A stretch of 33,137 nt of DNA, taken from NCBI GenBank assembly GCA_013178155.1, contig JABLXH010000081.1, forward strand, positions 1 through 33,137. Direction: 5' to 3'. A model generated the notes under the pieces. The model ran no database searches and was not told the origin of the DNA. It worked only from the letters and a program-made list of their open reading frames with translations. The stretch is from Armatimonadota bacterium. Its GTDB lineage: Bacteria > Armatimonadota > Zipacnadia > Zipacnadales > UBA11051. The position numbers were made by a program, and so were the translations under genes. Shown in pieces: positions 7,287 through 16,490 of this stretch; position 1 is the stretch's first letter; every line of letters starts with the position of its first letter.

Positions 7287-9407
7287 ATGCCGGTGCATGC
7301 CATCTTCAAGGGCAGCCGGCGCCCCGGCGTCGGCCCACCAAAAGAGACTCCCGAAAGACCCCGCAGGGGGGTCGACCGCTTTCGTGTGTCGTGGTGTCGG
7401 CTGGTCCTGAGCAGTGTGGTGGTCAGCGCCGTCGTCTGTCGTCTAGCTCCTGTCCTGTCCCCCTCCGAGTTCCGTCTCCTTGACCACTGGTTGCGCTGGC
7501 GTCCGCCACGCCTGCCCGACGACCGCATCGTCATCGTGGCGATTGAGTCCCAGGACATCGAGGCGGCGCAGACTCATCGCGATTTCGCTTGCTCGTGCCT
7601 GGCGGTCTCTCGCGCCGACCTCGCCCGGGCGATCACGCGGCTGAAGCAGGCCGGAGCGATGGCCATCGGCCTGGACCTCAGGCTCGAGGTCGCCTGTCCA
7701 TACAAGCGCGGGACGCCGGCCGGGCATGACGACCAGTTGGCTCGCGCCCTGGACTTGCCGGGCGAGACGGTTCTGATCGCGGGGGCTCTGCCAACGCCCG
7801 AGCGGACCTTCTTCAGTCTGCCCCTAATCTGGTTCGTGGGCCGTCCGGGGAAGGAGCGACTGGTCGCCTCGCCGGAGGTAGACCGCCAGGGGGACATACG
7901 AGGTGTCTCCCTGATCCAGTACGGCGTACCGGTCCGCGGCAACCCTGATGAACCAGCGAGTGTGGAGCGCATCGGCCAGCAGTTCGCTCCGCTGTGTGTG
8001 GCGCTGCTGGGGGTCCTGCGTGGCCAGCCCGACGACCTGCCCAGCGCTGTTTCCCCCTACGAGGTCAGTTTCGCCGGCCAGACGATCCCGGTCCTGCCTT
8101 CGCGCCGCCTCAGCCTTGTCGAACTGGGCAGGCAAGATCCAACAGCCGGAAGGCACTCCATGCTGATCAACTGGGTGGGGCCCGTCGGGTCGTTCCCTAC
8201 CTACGCGCTCTCCAGCGTCCTGGAAGCTGACACGAAGGGCCTGCGGGAGCGCTATGGCGGCAAGGTGGTCCTGCTGGGGAGCCTGGCCGAGCGGTTCTTC
8301 ACGCCTATGAGCGGCCGGTCGGCGCAGCCTCGTCCGGGCTCTGTAAACCAGACGGCGGAAACCAGTCTCAGTGGCACCGAGATCCATGCCAACGCGCTCA
8401 ATACGCTCCTCACGGAGCGTTACCTGGTGACTGTGCCGCGCCCGCTTCAGGTAGTGCTGGTCTTCGTCCTGGCCTTCGTGGCGGCGTATGCTTTCCAGAC
8501 CTGGAGCGAGAAGGCAGCACTCGCCCTTGCCGGCGCCCTCCTGCTTGCTCTGGTGGTGGCGGCATATCTGCTGGCCTGCCATGACATCTGGCTGCCGGCC
8601 GCCATCCCGGCTGTGGCCTTCCTGAGCAGCGCGGTGGTCTCGGCCTTCTGGGGCTTTGCGCGGGTGCGACAGGAGGCCGAGAAACTGGCCGTGGAAATGG
8701 AGGTCCGGGACGCCGCCACGGAGACCGTGGTTCACGACCTCAAACAGCCCCTGGCGGCGATTGGTGCCCTGACTTCGGTACTGCGTCGCCGGCAGGAGCG
8801 AACAGCGGGTCCCTCGCAGGAGAGTCTGGAGGTGCTGGGGCATATTCAGCAGCAAGTAGATCGCGCCATCGGCGATATTGACGATCTTCTGGCCGCGACG
8901 CCCGGTCGCGAGGTCGGCCTGGTGCGGCAGCGCTTCGACCTGGTGGCCCTGGCACGCGAGACGGCTGAAGTCCAGCGCATGCGCAGCTCCTACCACGACG
9001 TCGAGATTGAGGCCCCGGAAGAACCCGTCTGGGTGCATGCTGACGTACGTTACATGAGCCGTGTGCTCAGCAATCTCGTGGACAACGCGCTGAAGTACTG
9101 GCCGGAGGGGGGAACCGTGCGGGTGGTCGTGCGACGGAACCCGCCGTGGGCGGAGGTCAGCGTCATAGACCACGGCCTGGGCATCAGCCCGGAGCAAAAG
9201 GACCGCATTTTCGCGCGATTCACCCGCTCGGTCCCCGCGGGGGCTAACATCCCAGGCAGCGGCATAGGACTTTACTCCGTGCACCGCATCGTGGATGCCC
9301 ATGGCGGCGAGGTGAGCGTCGAGAGCGAGGTGGGAGTGGGCTCAACGTTTGTCGTTCGCATCCCCTGCGCTGATGAGGCTGCGGAGGAAGATACAGGAGA
9401 CCGGTAG
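7287..9407 (+). CDS. CHASE2-domain sensor histidine kinase
   Basis: A 706-residue protein. One hydrophobic segment near residues 40-56 is followed by a large extracytoplasmic CHASE2 domain (about 62-378, beginning with the typical DDRIVIVAIESQDIE). Three closely spaced helices lie near 381-465, then the kinase region. H483 sits in VVHDLKQPLAAI; the ATPase domain has NLVDNALKYWPEGG, IDHGLGI and GSGIGLYSVHRIV. CHASE2 is a known extracellular sensor module fused to kinases or cyclases. No response regulator is adjacent, so it may signal to a distant partner. ATG 7287 is used; an in-frame GTG at 7293 is better spaced from the G-rich stretch at 7280-7284 and is possible. Its end is close to or overlaps the next gene, indicating translational coupling. 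Confidence 0.9.
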   Translation: MPVHAIFKGSRRPGVGPPKETPERPRRGVDRFRVSWCRLVLSSVVVSAVVCRLAPVLSPSEFRLLDHWLRWRPPRLPDDRIVIVAIESQDIEAAQTHRDFACSCLAVSRADLARAITRLKQAGAMAIGLDLRLEVACPYKRGTPAGHDDQLARALDLPGETVLIAGALPTPERTFFSLPLIWFVGRPGKERLVASPEVDRQGDIRGVSLIQYGVPVRGNPDEPASVERIGQQFAPLCVALLGVLRGQPDDLPSAVSPYEVSFAGQTIPVLPSRRLSLVELGRQDPTAGRHSMLINWVGPVGSFPTYALSSVLEADTKGLRERYGGKVVLLGSLAERFFTPMSGRSAQPRPGSVNQTAETSLSGTEIHANALNTLLTERYLVTVPRPLQVVLVFVLAFVAAYAFQTWSEKAALALAGALLLALVVAAYLLACHDIWLPAAIPAVAFLSSAVVSAFWGFARVRQEAEKLAVEMEVRDAATETVVHDLKQPLAAIGALTSVLRRRQERTAGPSQESLEVLGHIQQQVDRAIGDIDDLLAATPGREVGLVRQRFDLVALARETAEVQRMRSSYHDVEIEAPEEPVWVHADVRYMSRVLSNLVDNALKYWPEGGTVRVVVRRNPPWAEVSVIDHGLGISPEQKDRIFARFTRSVPAGANIPGSGIGLYSVHRIVDAHGGEVSVESEVGVGSTFVVRIPCADEAAEEDTGDR

Positions 9408-9409
9408 CG

Positions 9410-12400
9410 ATGTCTTTGAGCAGACTCCTATGTGCCTGCCTGCTGTCGCTGGCGCTTGGCAGACCGTCTCGGTGGCTGCGGCGCAAGGTCCCCGGGCCAC
9501 GTTGACCCGTGTGCGCGGGACCGTGCGCGTGATGCGGGCCAACACGCGGCAGTGGGCAACTGTGCGGCAGTCGCGCCAACTCCTGCTATATGCAGGGGAT
9601 CAGGTGCAGGCCCTGCAACGTTCGCGCGCGACCATCCTGGTGGACGGCGCCCGGGTCGAGCTGGAACCCGGGGCGCACATCACGATCACTGCTGCACGCG
9701 CCAACCGGACAGAGAGGGGTTACCTGTCACTACTGGCAGTCATGGGGCGGGTCTTCGTCTGGCTGGCCAGCTCGGCAGGGTTTGAGCTGGGGGCCGAAGG
9801 TGTGGTTGCTGGCGCCGGCGGTACGCAGTTTGTCTTTGAGGTCTCGGCCGAGGGAGTCACTACCGTAACCGTCCTCGAGGGCTCGGTGTACCTTTACAAC
9901 GACCTGGGTCGCGTCGTCATCCAGGCCGGTGAGCAGAGTCAGATCAGAAAAGACATTCCCCCCACGCGGCCGCGTCAGGTAGACGTCTCCGGGTACCTGG
10001 AGTGGGAGGGGACCCTGGAAAACCTCTGGCTTGGCTGGGAGACGCGTTACACCCCCGGCGCTACGCGTGAGGCCCTGCAACAGGCAGCGTCGGCTGCAGT
10101 ACAGGCCGCTGACCGGACCCCGACTGACACCACACTCCAGCTCCGGGCCGGTGAAGCACTGCAGGACCTAGGCGACCTCAAGGCTGCCGAGGAGCGCTAC
10201 CGCAAGGCACTGGAGAGCAGCGCCGGTGACCCGGCCGTCCTGCTGCACCTGGGCTACTGTCTCCTGGAGCTGGGCCTGCCCGATGAGGCCAACGCGACCT
10301 TTGCGCAGGCCCTCACCGCGGTGCCGGGCGAGCCGGAGGCCGAACTGGGCCAAGTGCTGGCGCTGATGGCATCGGGGGACCCGTCCCGCGTCGCCGAGGC
10401 GCGAGCCAGTTTGGGCCAGTTCGTCACCAGACATCCGGAACATGGGCGCGGACACCTGGCGGCGGCGCTGCTGGCGATCAGAAGCGGTGATGCCACGGGA
10501 GCGCAGACCGCTCTGGCTCAGGCCTTGCGCCTGGATCCAGGCAGCTACCATGCTCTGGCCTATCAGTCGGGGCTGGCGCTGGCACGCGGCGACGCCGCTG
10601 CCGCCCGCACCGCGGCTGAGCAGGCGGTGGCGGCGGCTCCGGCGTCGGCCCTCGCCCAGCAAAGCCTGGCGGCCGTCCTGTTTTACGCCGGTGACCTCGA
10701 GGGCGCCGCGGGAGCGGTGCGGACGGCGTTGGCGGCCAATCCCCTCTCTGCCATGGCGCATCTGCTGGCGGCGGACGTGGCTCTGGCGAGCGGAGACCTG
10801 GAAGGCGGCGCGGCCGAAGCGGAGATGAGCGTGGCGCTGGACCCCACCCTGGCTCCGGCGCTAAGCACGCTCGGCATGGCCCGCCTGGCCCGCAACGAGT
10901 TGCCCGCGGCCGAGAGTGCCTTTGCTCGCGCCCTCCAGGCGAGTCCGCAACTGGTTGCCGCGCAGACGGGCCTGGGCGCCACCTACCTGCGGCAAGGCCG
11001 GTTGGATGAGGCCCTGCGGGCCCAAGCTGCGGCTTTGGCCTGGGACCGCGACGCGGTATCCACGCATAATAACCTGGGTGCTGCCTACTTGGCGGCAGGG
11101 CGCCTGGAGGAGGCCTATGCTCAGTTCGCAGAGGCCATTCGTCTACAGCCCGACTCGGCCATCGCCCACGCCAACCTGGCCCTGGCTGCCCTGGAGTTGA
11201 ACCGCTTTGCGGAGGCCGTCGCCGAGGGCGAGAAGGCGGTACGTCTGGGTGACCGCTCAGCGCGCCTGCGCACCACGCTGGGCCGTGTCTACCTGAAGCA
11301 GAACCGGGTGCTGCAGGCCTGGGCGGTCCTGCGCCAGGCGCGGGAACTCGACCCGGACTATGCCCTGGCGGATCTGTATCTGGCCGAGGTCAACTCTCGC
11401 CTGGGCCGGTCCCGGGACGCGGTCCGTGAGACCTTGGTCGGCGTGTCGAAACAACCCTCGGCGGCGCTTGACGACCGCGAGTACGCGCGGACGATCGTCC
11501 GGGCGGCGGCGGGCGACGACACGCTGATTCGGGCGCGGACCGATGGCCGGGGGGCCCGCGGCCAAAACTCCTACTACCTGGCGGCCGAGCACCGCGAGTC
11601 CGACTGGGATGGGACCCACAGCGACTACCGTGAGACGACGGCACTGGGGATCGTCGGACGGCAGACGGCTTTCCAGCGCACTGACGTGCTGGTAGCGAGT
11701 GGACAGTGGGACAAGCGTGACCGGCCCGGGACCTCAGCGGCAGCGGGAACGGTCGGCGACGGGGATTACCACACGACCTTTCGGGGCGTCGATGCCCACT
11801 ACCTGGCCCGCCGGCCGGTCAGCGACGGTGTCGTGACTCTTCGCCTGGGCTACCGCGACACCGATTCCGACGACCACAACCCCGATAGCCTCGACCCCGA
11901 TCCGAAGCCTTACCGGCATATCTCGCTGGACTACCACGGACCCATGGTGGAGGTCCGCCTGGACCGCCCGAGCACGGGAGGTGCCAGGCTGGTGGCCGGC
12001 GCGGTGATCTCTGACCAAATCCGGCAAATCAGCGGCCTCATTGGCACGCGAAACCCGGCTGGCAGCGATCCGCCCGCCCGCTTTGTGCCCTTCGGCGACG
12101 ACCTGGACCGGCAGGTCGGTAGCTTCTACGTGGACTACGGCTGGCCGCTGGCTGACAAGACACGGCTTGTCCTGGGAACGCGAGGGGCGGTGGCGGACGA
12201 TATGAGTCCGGTCTGGCGGCCCCGCCTGACCTTGCGTCACGCCCTAGGCCCCGACAGCACGCTGCTCTTGCTCAGTTGGCCGGTTCTGAGTGACGATGTG
12301 AGCGAGATCTCACCCGTGGAGGAATGGGCGCTGGCTGACCCGCTGTCGCCCCTGGACCTGGCGCGAGGCGGCTACAGCCAGAGCCACGAGGCGCAGTACC

Positions 12401-12927
12401 AGCGGCTGACGCCGGGAAGATCGCTGGTCCGTGTGGGAGTGTTCCACCGCGACCTGCGGAACCTGCTGATTGATCTCGAGGACCCGGCTCGGTCGGCGGG
12501 AGTGGCGCCGACGGTGATCGGCTCGGGGTATGTGCGAGGCATCAAGCTGGAGGCGGAGCGGCGCCTGGGCCGTGACGTGACCGGAGGTCTGACGGTGGCC
12601 TGGCAGGACAGTCGCAACGACGCCACCGGCCGCGATCTGCCTTACCAGCCTGAGCTGACAGGCTCCCTGCGCCTGGATTACCTGAGCTACAGCGGCTGGC
12701 GAGGTGAGGTGGCAATGGACTGCGTTGGCCGCCGGTATTCGGACCCCGGAGCAACAGTGCGGCTGGACTCAACCCAGCTTTGGCGCCTGACACTGGCCAA
12801 GCAACACAGCATACAGGCAGACTTCTTTCTGACCATCCTGAACCTCTTTGACGAGGACACCGGGTTCTGGCGGGGCTACCCGGCCTCCGGCAGGAGAGTG
12901 AGTGGGGGGGTTGAGTACCGCTTCTAG
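9410..12927 (+). CDS. FecR-TPR-beta-barrel envelope protein, N-terminal frameshift
   Basis: The body is one long frame read from about 9458 to 12927 (roughly 1,160 residues). It holds a FecR domain at about 9500-9950 (VRGTVRV, AGDQVQ, ILVDGARVELEPG), a long run of TPRs at about 10050-11460, and a region of alternating polar/hydrophobic strands at about 11520-12927 ending in YRF. That ending is typical of outer-membrane barrels folded by BamA. The best start, ATG 9410 with AGGAGA 9 bases upstream, encodes a fine signal peptide (MSLSRLLCACLLSLAL), but that frame stops at 9503. The body frame lies one base back and supplies WQTVSVAAAQG, a plausible cleavage region. One extra T at 9456-9457 would join them. 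The in-frame ATGs at 9349 and 9430 lack a proper signal peptide. The gene is coupled to the CHASE2 kinase. Confidence 0.85.
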
Positions 12928-13014
12928 GTGCGAGGTCTGTGGGGCGAGGCGTGAGAGGTGAGCGGGGCGGTGCGCGGGGGTTGGGACTGGCGTCACGGCT
13001 GAGGGTTCGTCGTC

Positions 13015-13044
13015 CGGGAATCTGGCCGTGGCAGCCAGATCCCG
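13015..13044. repeat. Inverted repeat downstream of barrel gene
   Basis: CGGGAATCTGG (13015-13025) pairs with CCAGATCCCG (13035-13044) with one bulged base across a 9-base loop. It lies in the 214-base gap after the barrel gene and may help end transcription, although no T-run follows. Nearer the lipoprotein gene, GGCGCC-GCAA-GGCGCC (13105-13120) forms a 6-pair hairpin with a GNRA-type loop. Confidence 0.4.
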
Positions 13045-13141
13045 ACTCCCGAGTGACGAGACAGCCGCCGCGCGGCGCGCAACGCGAGAGTTGGAGCTCA
13101 CTGCGGCGCCGCAAGGCGCCAAGACGAGGCAGGGCCAGCGT

Positions 13142-14140
13142 ATGAGACAAGCAGTTTTCCGCAGTTCATGCAGGGACATGGGGGCCGTACTGGCGGTGGT
13201 AACACTGCTGCCGGTCGTCTCGCTGGTGGCAGGTTGCTCTGGTGCCGGCGTGAGCGCCGCGGGTCTCAGTGGGGCGGAGGTCCAGACACTGGGCACAGAT
13301 CAGATGAGCGTTCTGGTGCTGGTGCGCGGCTGGCTGAAGGTCATGTTCCCTGAGCCCACTTCGGGAACGCCCCAGGTCGAGTTCGAGTGGCTGGACGACG
13401 GCTACAGGATGTACGGGGTCGATAGCCTGGGCCATCCTTTTGACTACTTCGGCGCCTGGGATGGCAGCGGCCACGGCACCTGGCAGACGGCTGACGGACA
13501 GCCGGTGTCGGGCTCCTGGGACGCCCCCACGGGCGACACCGTGCATGTGCAGCACATGCACTACGAGTACCCCGACATGACCCTGGAGTTCACCAGTGAG
13601 GTGGACTTCGGGAACATGGTAGGCAATCTCGCACCAACCACGTGGGAGGGCACCCAGACGATGCAGGACGGACGGGTGCTGGCGTTCCGTTGGCATAGCA
13701 ATGCGGCAGACACCCAGACGCTGCGCTTGGACTTGCCCGCCGCCGGCCTGCGACTGGAGATTGCAGTGCCTGTGGCCTTCGTGAAGGACTATGGCTTCTG
13801 GCCCCTGCCGGCCTCCAAGGTTCTGGGGACGGCGCAGGCTCCAAACGGAGCGTTGACGTTCACACTGAGCGGCACCAATGGTGTCTGGGAACGTCTGCGG
13901 GTGGCCAGGGGCCAGACCACCGGGACCTTTGTGCTGTCTGGCGAAATGGCCGGAGGGGGGCGATTTGAGGAGAACGGCCAGGTCAAGGCGGTCATGAACT
14001 GGCCCGAAAGCCTGGTGGCGCGGCTGGACCTGACGTCACTTGAGACTGTGGAGGTCACGCCGGTGGCCGCCGCGCGGGACCTCGCCATTGACCGGTGGAT
14101 CAGCAGCCTGGCCGCTTTGTCACCCATGTCGGTCCAGTAG
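13142..14140 (+). CDS. Predicted lipoprotein of unknown function
   Basis: A 332-residue protein that I do not assign to a family. The N-terminus has a charged region, a hydrophobic core and a lipobox SLVAGC with C32 as the lipidated residue, so it should be anchored in the membrane after export. The mature part is rich in short beta-like stretches with repeated Gly and Asp (for example around the DGSGHGTWQ segment near 13460-13500), suggesting a beta-sandwich or barrel-like repeat. ATG 13142 is chosen because it begins the signal peptide and has a GCAGGG stretch 7 bases upstream; the longer in-frame start at 13028 would add 38 hydrophilic residues before the signal. It follows the FecR-TPR-barrel gene and precedes a small beta protein by 23 bases. 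Confidence 0.75.
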   Translation: MRQAVFRSSCRDMGAVLAVVTLLPVVSLVAGCSGAGVSAAGLSGAEVQTLGTDQMSVLVLVRGWLKVMFPEPTSGTPQVEFEWLDDGYRMYGVDSLGHPFDYFGAWDGSGHGTWQTADGQPVSGSWDAPTGDTVHVQHMHYEYPDMTLEFTSEVDFGNMVGNLAPTTWEGTQTMQDGRVLAFRWHSNAADTQTLRLDLPAAGLRLEIAVPVAFVKDYGFWPLPASKVLGTAQAPNGALTFTLSGTNGVWERLRVARGQTTGTFVLSGEMAGGGRFEENGQVKAVMNWPESLVARLDLTSLETVEVTPVAAARDLAIDRWISSLAALSPMSVQ

Positions 14141-14163
14141 GACCGCAAAAGGGAGGGAGCCGG

Positions 14164-14445
14164 ATGTCCTACACAGTCTCCGGACAGGTTGTGAACGAGA
14201 ACAACCAGGCCGCGCCCACGGGCACCAGGATCTGCCTCGGCAGTGGCACCGGCGCCAGCCACACTTGCCAGTACGGCCCCCAGACGGTGGGGACGGGAGG
14301 AAGCTTCCGGTTCACCAACGTTGAGGCCGGTAGCTACAACGTGCACATCGTCAAACCCGGTGGTGGGAACTGCTACAACGCCACTCCCAGCCCGGTCATC
14401 GTGGACTCAAACGAGGTGATCAGGATCACGGCTTCGTGCCTCTAG
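14164..14445 (+). CDS. Small carboxypeptidase-regulatory-like (transthyretin-type) protein
   Basis: A 93-residue protein consisting of a single beta-sandwich. The pattern SYTVSGQVVNEN, then GSFRFTNVEAGSYNVHIVKPG, is typical of the carboxypeptidase regulatory-like/transthyretin fold, which mediates binding or adhesion. There is no signal peptide, unusual because such domains mostly occur in exported proteins. Four Cys residues (in RICL, HTCQ, GNCY and ASCL) could form disulfides or bind metal. ATG 14164 follows GGAGG by 7 bases, a strong site; an in-frame ATG at 14095 lies inside the lipoprotein gene and is rejected. The lipoprotein gene ends 23 bases upstream, so both are likely on one mRNA. 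The function is unknown. Confidence 0.78.
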   Translation: MSYTVSGQVVNENNQAAPTGTRICLGSGTGASHTCQYGPQTVGTGGSFRFTNVEAGSYNVHIVKPGGGNCYNATPSPVIVDSNEVIRITASCL

Positions 14446-14760
14446 GCTCGGGCTTGGCCGTCGGACTGTCTCCTTGCCGCGGTCCAGCCCCCGTGCCCTG
14501 GCCGTGACCGGTCGTGCAGGACGTTCCGGTAGCTCAGTGGTCCTGACATAGTGCTTGCCTCCAGGGGTCAGCATCGCACCCGCCCCCTGCTCCCGTGAAA
14601 CGCATCACGCGAGGGCATATACACGACCGTCCAGCAGGTCCTCGGCCAACACGACGGCGAAGAGGTTGCTGCAGTACGTGATCCGAATGAAAGCCTGCCT
14701 CTGTGGCCGCGCGGGGACCCGGCAAGCGGCCGTGAGGGCCAGCGAGAGGATGACCCTGGA
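14446..14760. other. 315-base gap with no convincing gene
   Basis: I see no promoter, terminator or gene on the plus strand that I can support. On the minus strand an open frame from about 14760 down to the stop at 14605 has high third-position GC over its last 30 or so codons (ending DLLDGRVYALA). It continues antisense into the neighbouring propeller gene and has no family resemblance that I recognise. It could be a decayed gene end or chance. Confidence 0.4.
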
Positions 14761-16302
14761 GTGCCCACCAAGCGTAGCGTACCGCCGGCCATCAACATCG
14801 GTTCTCGTCTGGAGCCCATGGTTGACGAGGCGCTGATCCGGTCGTTCAGGGGTGCAGCCCGGCTCAAACTGCACGAGCCGCAGCGCCGTGAGATCGTCTT
14901 CGAAACCGATGCGCCCTGGGAGGGCAATGCCTGCGGCTACCCCTCGATCGTGCGGGCCGACGAAAACTGGCGCATCTACTACCACGGACTGCACTATCGG
15001 CACAGTGGCCCTTCGGCCCAGGCGCTGACTGACCATCCGGCGGTGCTGTGCTATGTCGAGAGTAGTGATGGCCTGACCTGGTCACGGCCGAACCTGGGGC
15101 AGTTCGCGTTCAACCGCTCCAAGCGCAACAACATCGTCCTGACGCCGGAGGCTGTGGCGGAGGTCGGGGGCGACCCGGCACACACCGCGGTTCTTCGCGA
15201 CACGAACCCGGACTGCCCGGCCAACGCCCGCTACAAGGTGGTCATGCTCAGCCTGACCCCGGAGAAGCATGGTCTGTACCTGCTGCAATCGCCGGACGGC
15301 GTTCGGTTCGAACTGATGAGCGACCGACCGGCGATTACCGAAGGGGCCTTTGATTCCCAGAACCTGATGTTCTGGGACCCGGTGCGGGGTGAATACCGGG
15401 AGTACCACCGGGTATTCACCAATGGTGTTCGCGACATCGTCACCGCGGTGTCTGTTGACCCCACCTGTTTTCCGAGACCGAAACGTCTGCGGTTCCCGGG
15501 AGCGCCGATCGAGCACCTCTACACGAACCAGATACTGCCCTACTACCGGGCGCCGCACATCTTCATGGGCTTCCCCGCGCGGTACACGGAACGGGAGTGG
15601 TCAGCCCCGCTCTATGCGCTGCCCGGTCTGCAGGAGCGGATCGCGCGGTCGCAGGTGCACCCCCGGTACGGCGGGGCAGTGACCGACACGCTGTTCATGA
15701 CCAGCCGTGATGGTCTGACCTTCAAGCGCTGGCCCGAGGCCTTCATCCGTCCGGGCCCGCGTCAGGCCCAAAGCTGGGTCTACGGCGACAACTACACCTT
15801 CTGGGGCATGATCGAAACGCCGTCGTCCCTGGAGGACGCGCCCAATGAGATATCGCTTTACTCCAGTGACGGCTACTGGGAGGGGGTCTCAAACAGCTTC
15901 CGGCGCTATACTATCCGGCTGGATGGTTTTGTCTCCATCAACGCACCACTCGCCGGTGGCGAGATCCTCACCAGGCCTCTCATCTTCGACGGGGGTAACC
16001 TGGCGCTGAACATGGCAACCTCGGGGGCGGGAGGCATCCGGGTTGAGATTCAGGATGCCCACGGCAAGGCCATCCCGGGCTATGCTCTGGAAGACTGCCC
16101 GGAGATCATGGGCGACAGTGTCCGCCACATCGTCCGCTGGTACAAGCGCGGGGGGGATGTGCGCAGGCTGTCGGGCAAGGTGGTGCGTTTGCGCTTTGTG
16201 CTCCGCGATGCAGACCTCTACAGCCTGCAGTTCGTGCCCTACGCGCCGGAGCCGCCGTTGCCGGACCTGAGTGGCATACCCTTTGAGACCAAGGGGCCAT
16301 GA
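14761..16302 (+). CDS. Beta-propeller glycosidase-like protein
   Basis: A 513-residue protein of a family widespread in Armatimonadota and Planctomycetota. Its N-terminus (INIGSRLEPMVDEALI, then LHEPQRR and DAPWEGN) matches the conserved opening of that family (R-x-E-x-x-V-D-x-x-L-I, D-x-P-W-E-G). The remainder looks like the five-bladed propeller of GH32/GH43-like enzymes, with SSDGLTWSRP and SPDGVRFELM blade motifs. A C-terminal beta-sandwich (about 16000-16290; IRVEIQDAHGKAIPG, VRLRFVLRDADLYSLQF) is common in the family. Catalytic acids cannot be placed confidently, and members lack proven activity as far as I know. GTG 14761 is kept because the conserved N-terminal motif begins before the next ATG at 14818. 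No signal peptide is seen, so it may be cytoplasmic. Confidence 0.8.
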   Translation: MPTKRSVPPAINIGSRLEPMVDEALIRSFRGAARLKLHEPQRREIVFETDAPWEGNACGYPSIVRADENWRIYYHGLHYRHSGPSAQALTDHPAVLCYVESSDGLTWSRPNLGQFAFNRSKRNNIVLTPEAVAEVGGDPAHTAVLRDTNPDCPANARYKVVMLSLTPEKHGLYLLQSPDGVRFELMSDRPAITEGAFDSQNLMFWDPVRGEYREYHRVFTNGVRDIVTAVSVDPTCFPRPKRLRFPGAPIEHLYTNQILPYYRAPHIFMGFPARYTEREWSAPLYALPGLQERIARSQVHPRYGGAVTDTLFMTSRDGLTFKRWPEAFIRPGPRQAQSWVYGDNYTFWGMIETPSSLEDAPNEISLYSSDGYWEGVSNSFRRYTIRLDGFVSINAPLAGGEILTRPLIFDGGNLALNMATSGAGGIRVEIQDAHGKAIPGYALEDCPEIMGDSVRHIVRWYKRGGDVRRLSGKVVRLRFVLRDADLYSLQFVPYAPEPPLPDLSGIPFETKGP

Positions 16303-16376
16303 GGCGCAGCCCCGGCCCGCCGAACCGCCATCCAGAGGCCAGCGTCCAAGGGCACAGAAGGTGCGTCTGGGTCGCG

Positions 16377-16405
16377 TTGACGCCCCCCTGGTGATGTGCT
16401 ACACT
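16377..16405 (+). promoter_or_regulatory. Sigma-70 promoter for the secreted helical protein pair
   Basis: TTGACG (16377-16382), a 17-base spacer and TACACT (16400-16405) give a good promoter match 85 bases before the first gene of the pair. Transcription should begin near 16412, leaving a leader of about 80 bases. Confidence 0.7.
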
Positions 16406-16490
16406 CGCGGCGAGGCCAGTAGTGGGCATGGGGAAGCGCTGAACGGCCCAGACTGGTCGAGGATACCCCCAAAGACAGGGCGGAGTGCCC

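Noticed and set aside
7824-9302. 492-codon minus-strand frame opposite the CHASE2 kinase
   Set aside because: The plus strand has complete CHASE2, HisKA and ATPase motifs; the opposite frame is low-complexity and unrecognisable.
14524-14600. tRNA-like start (GGTAGCTCAGTGGTCC)
   Set aside because: No T-arm, no acceptor stem pairing and no anticodon arm follow within tRNA length.
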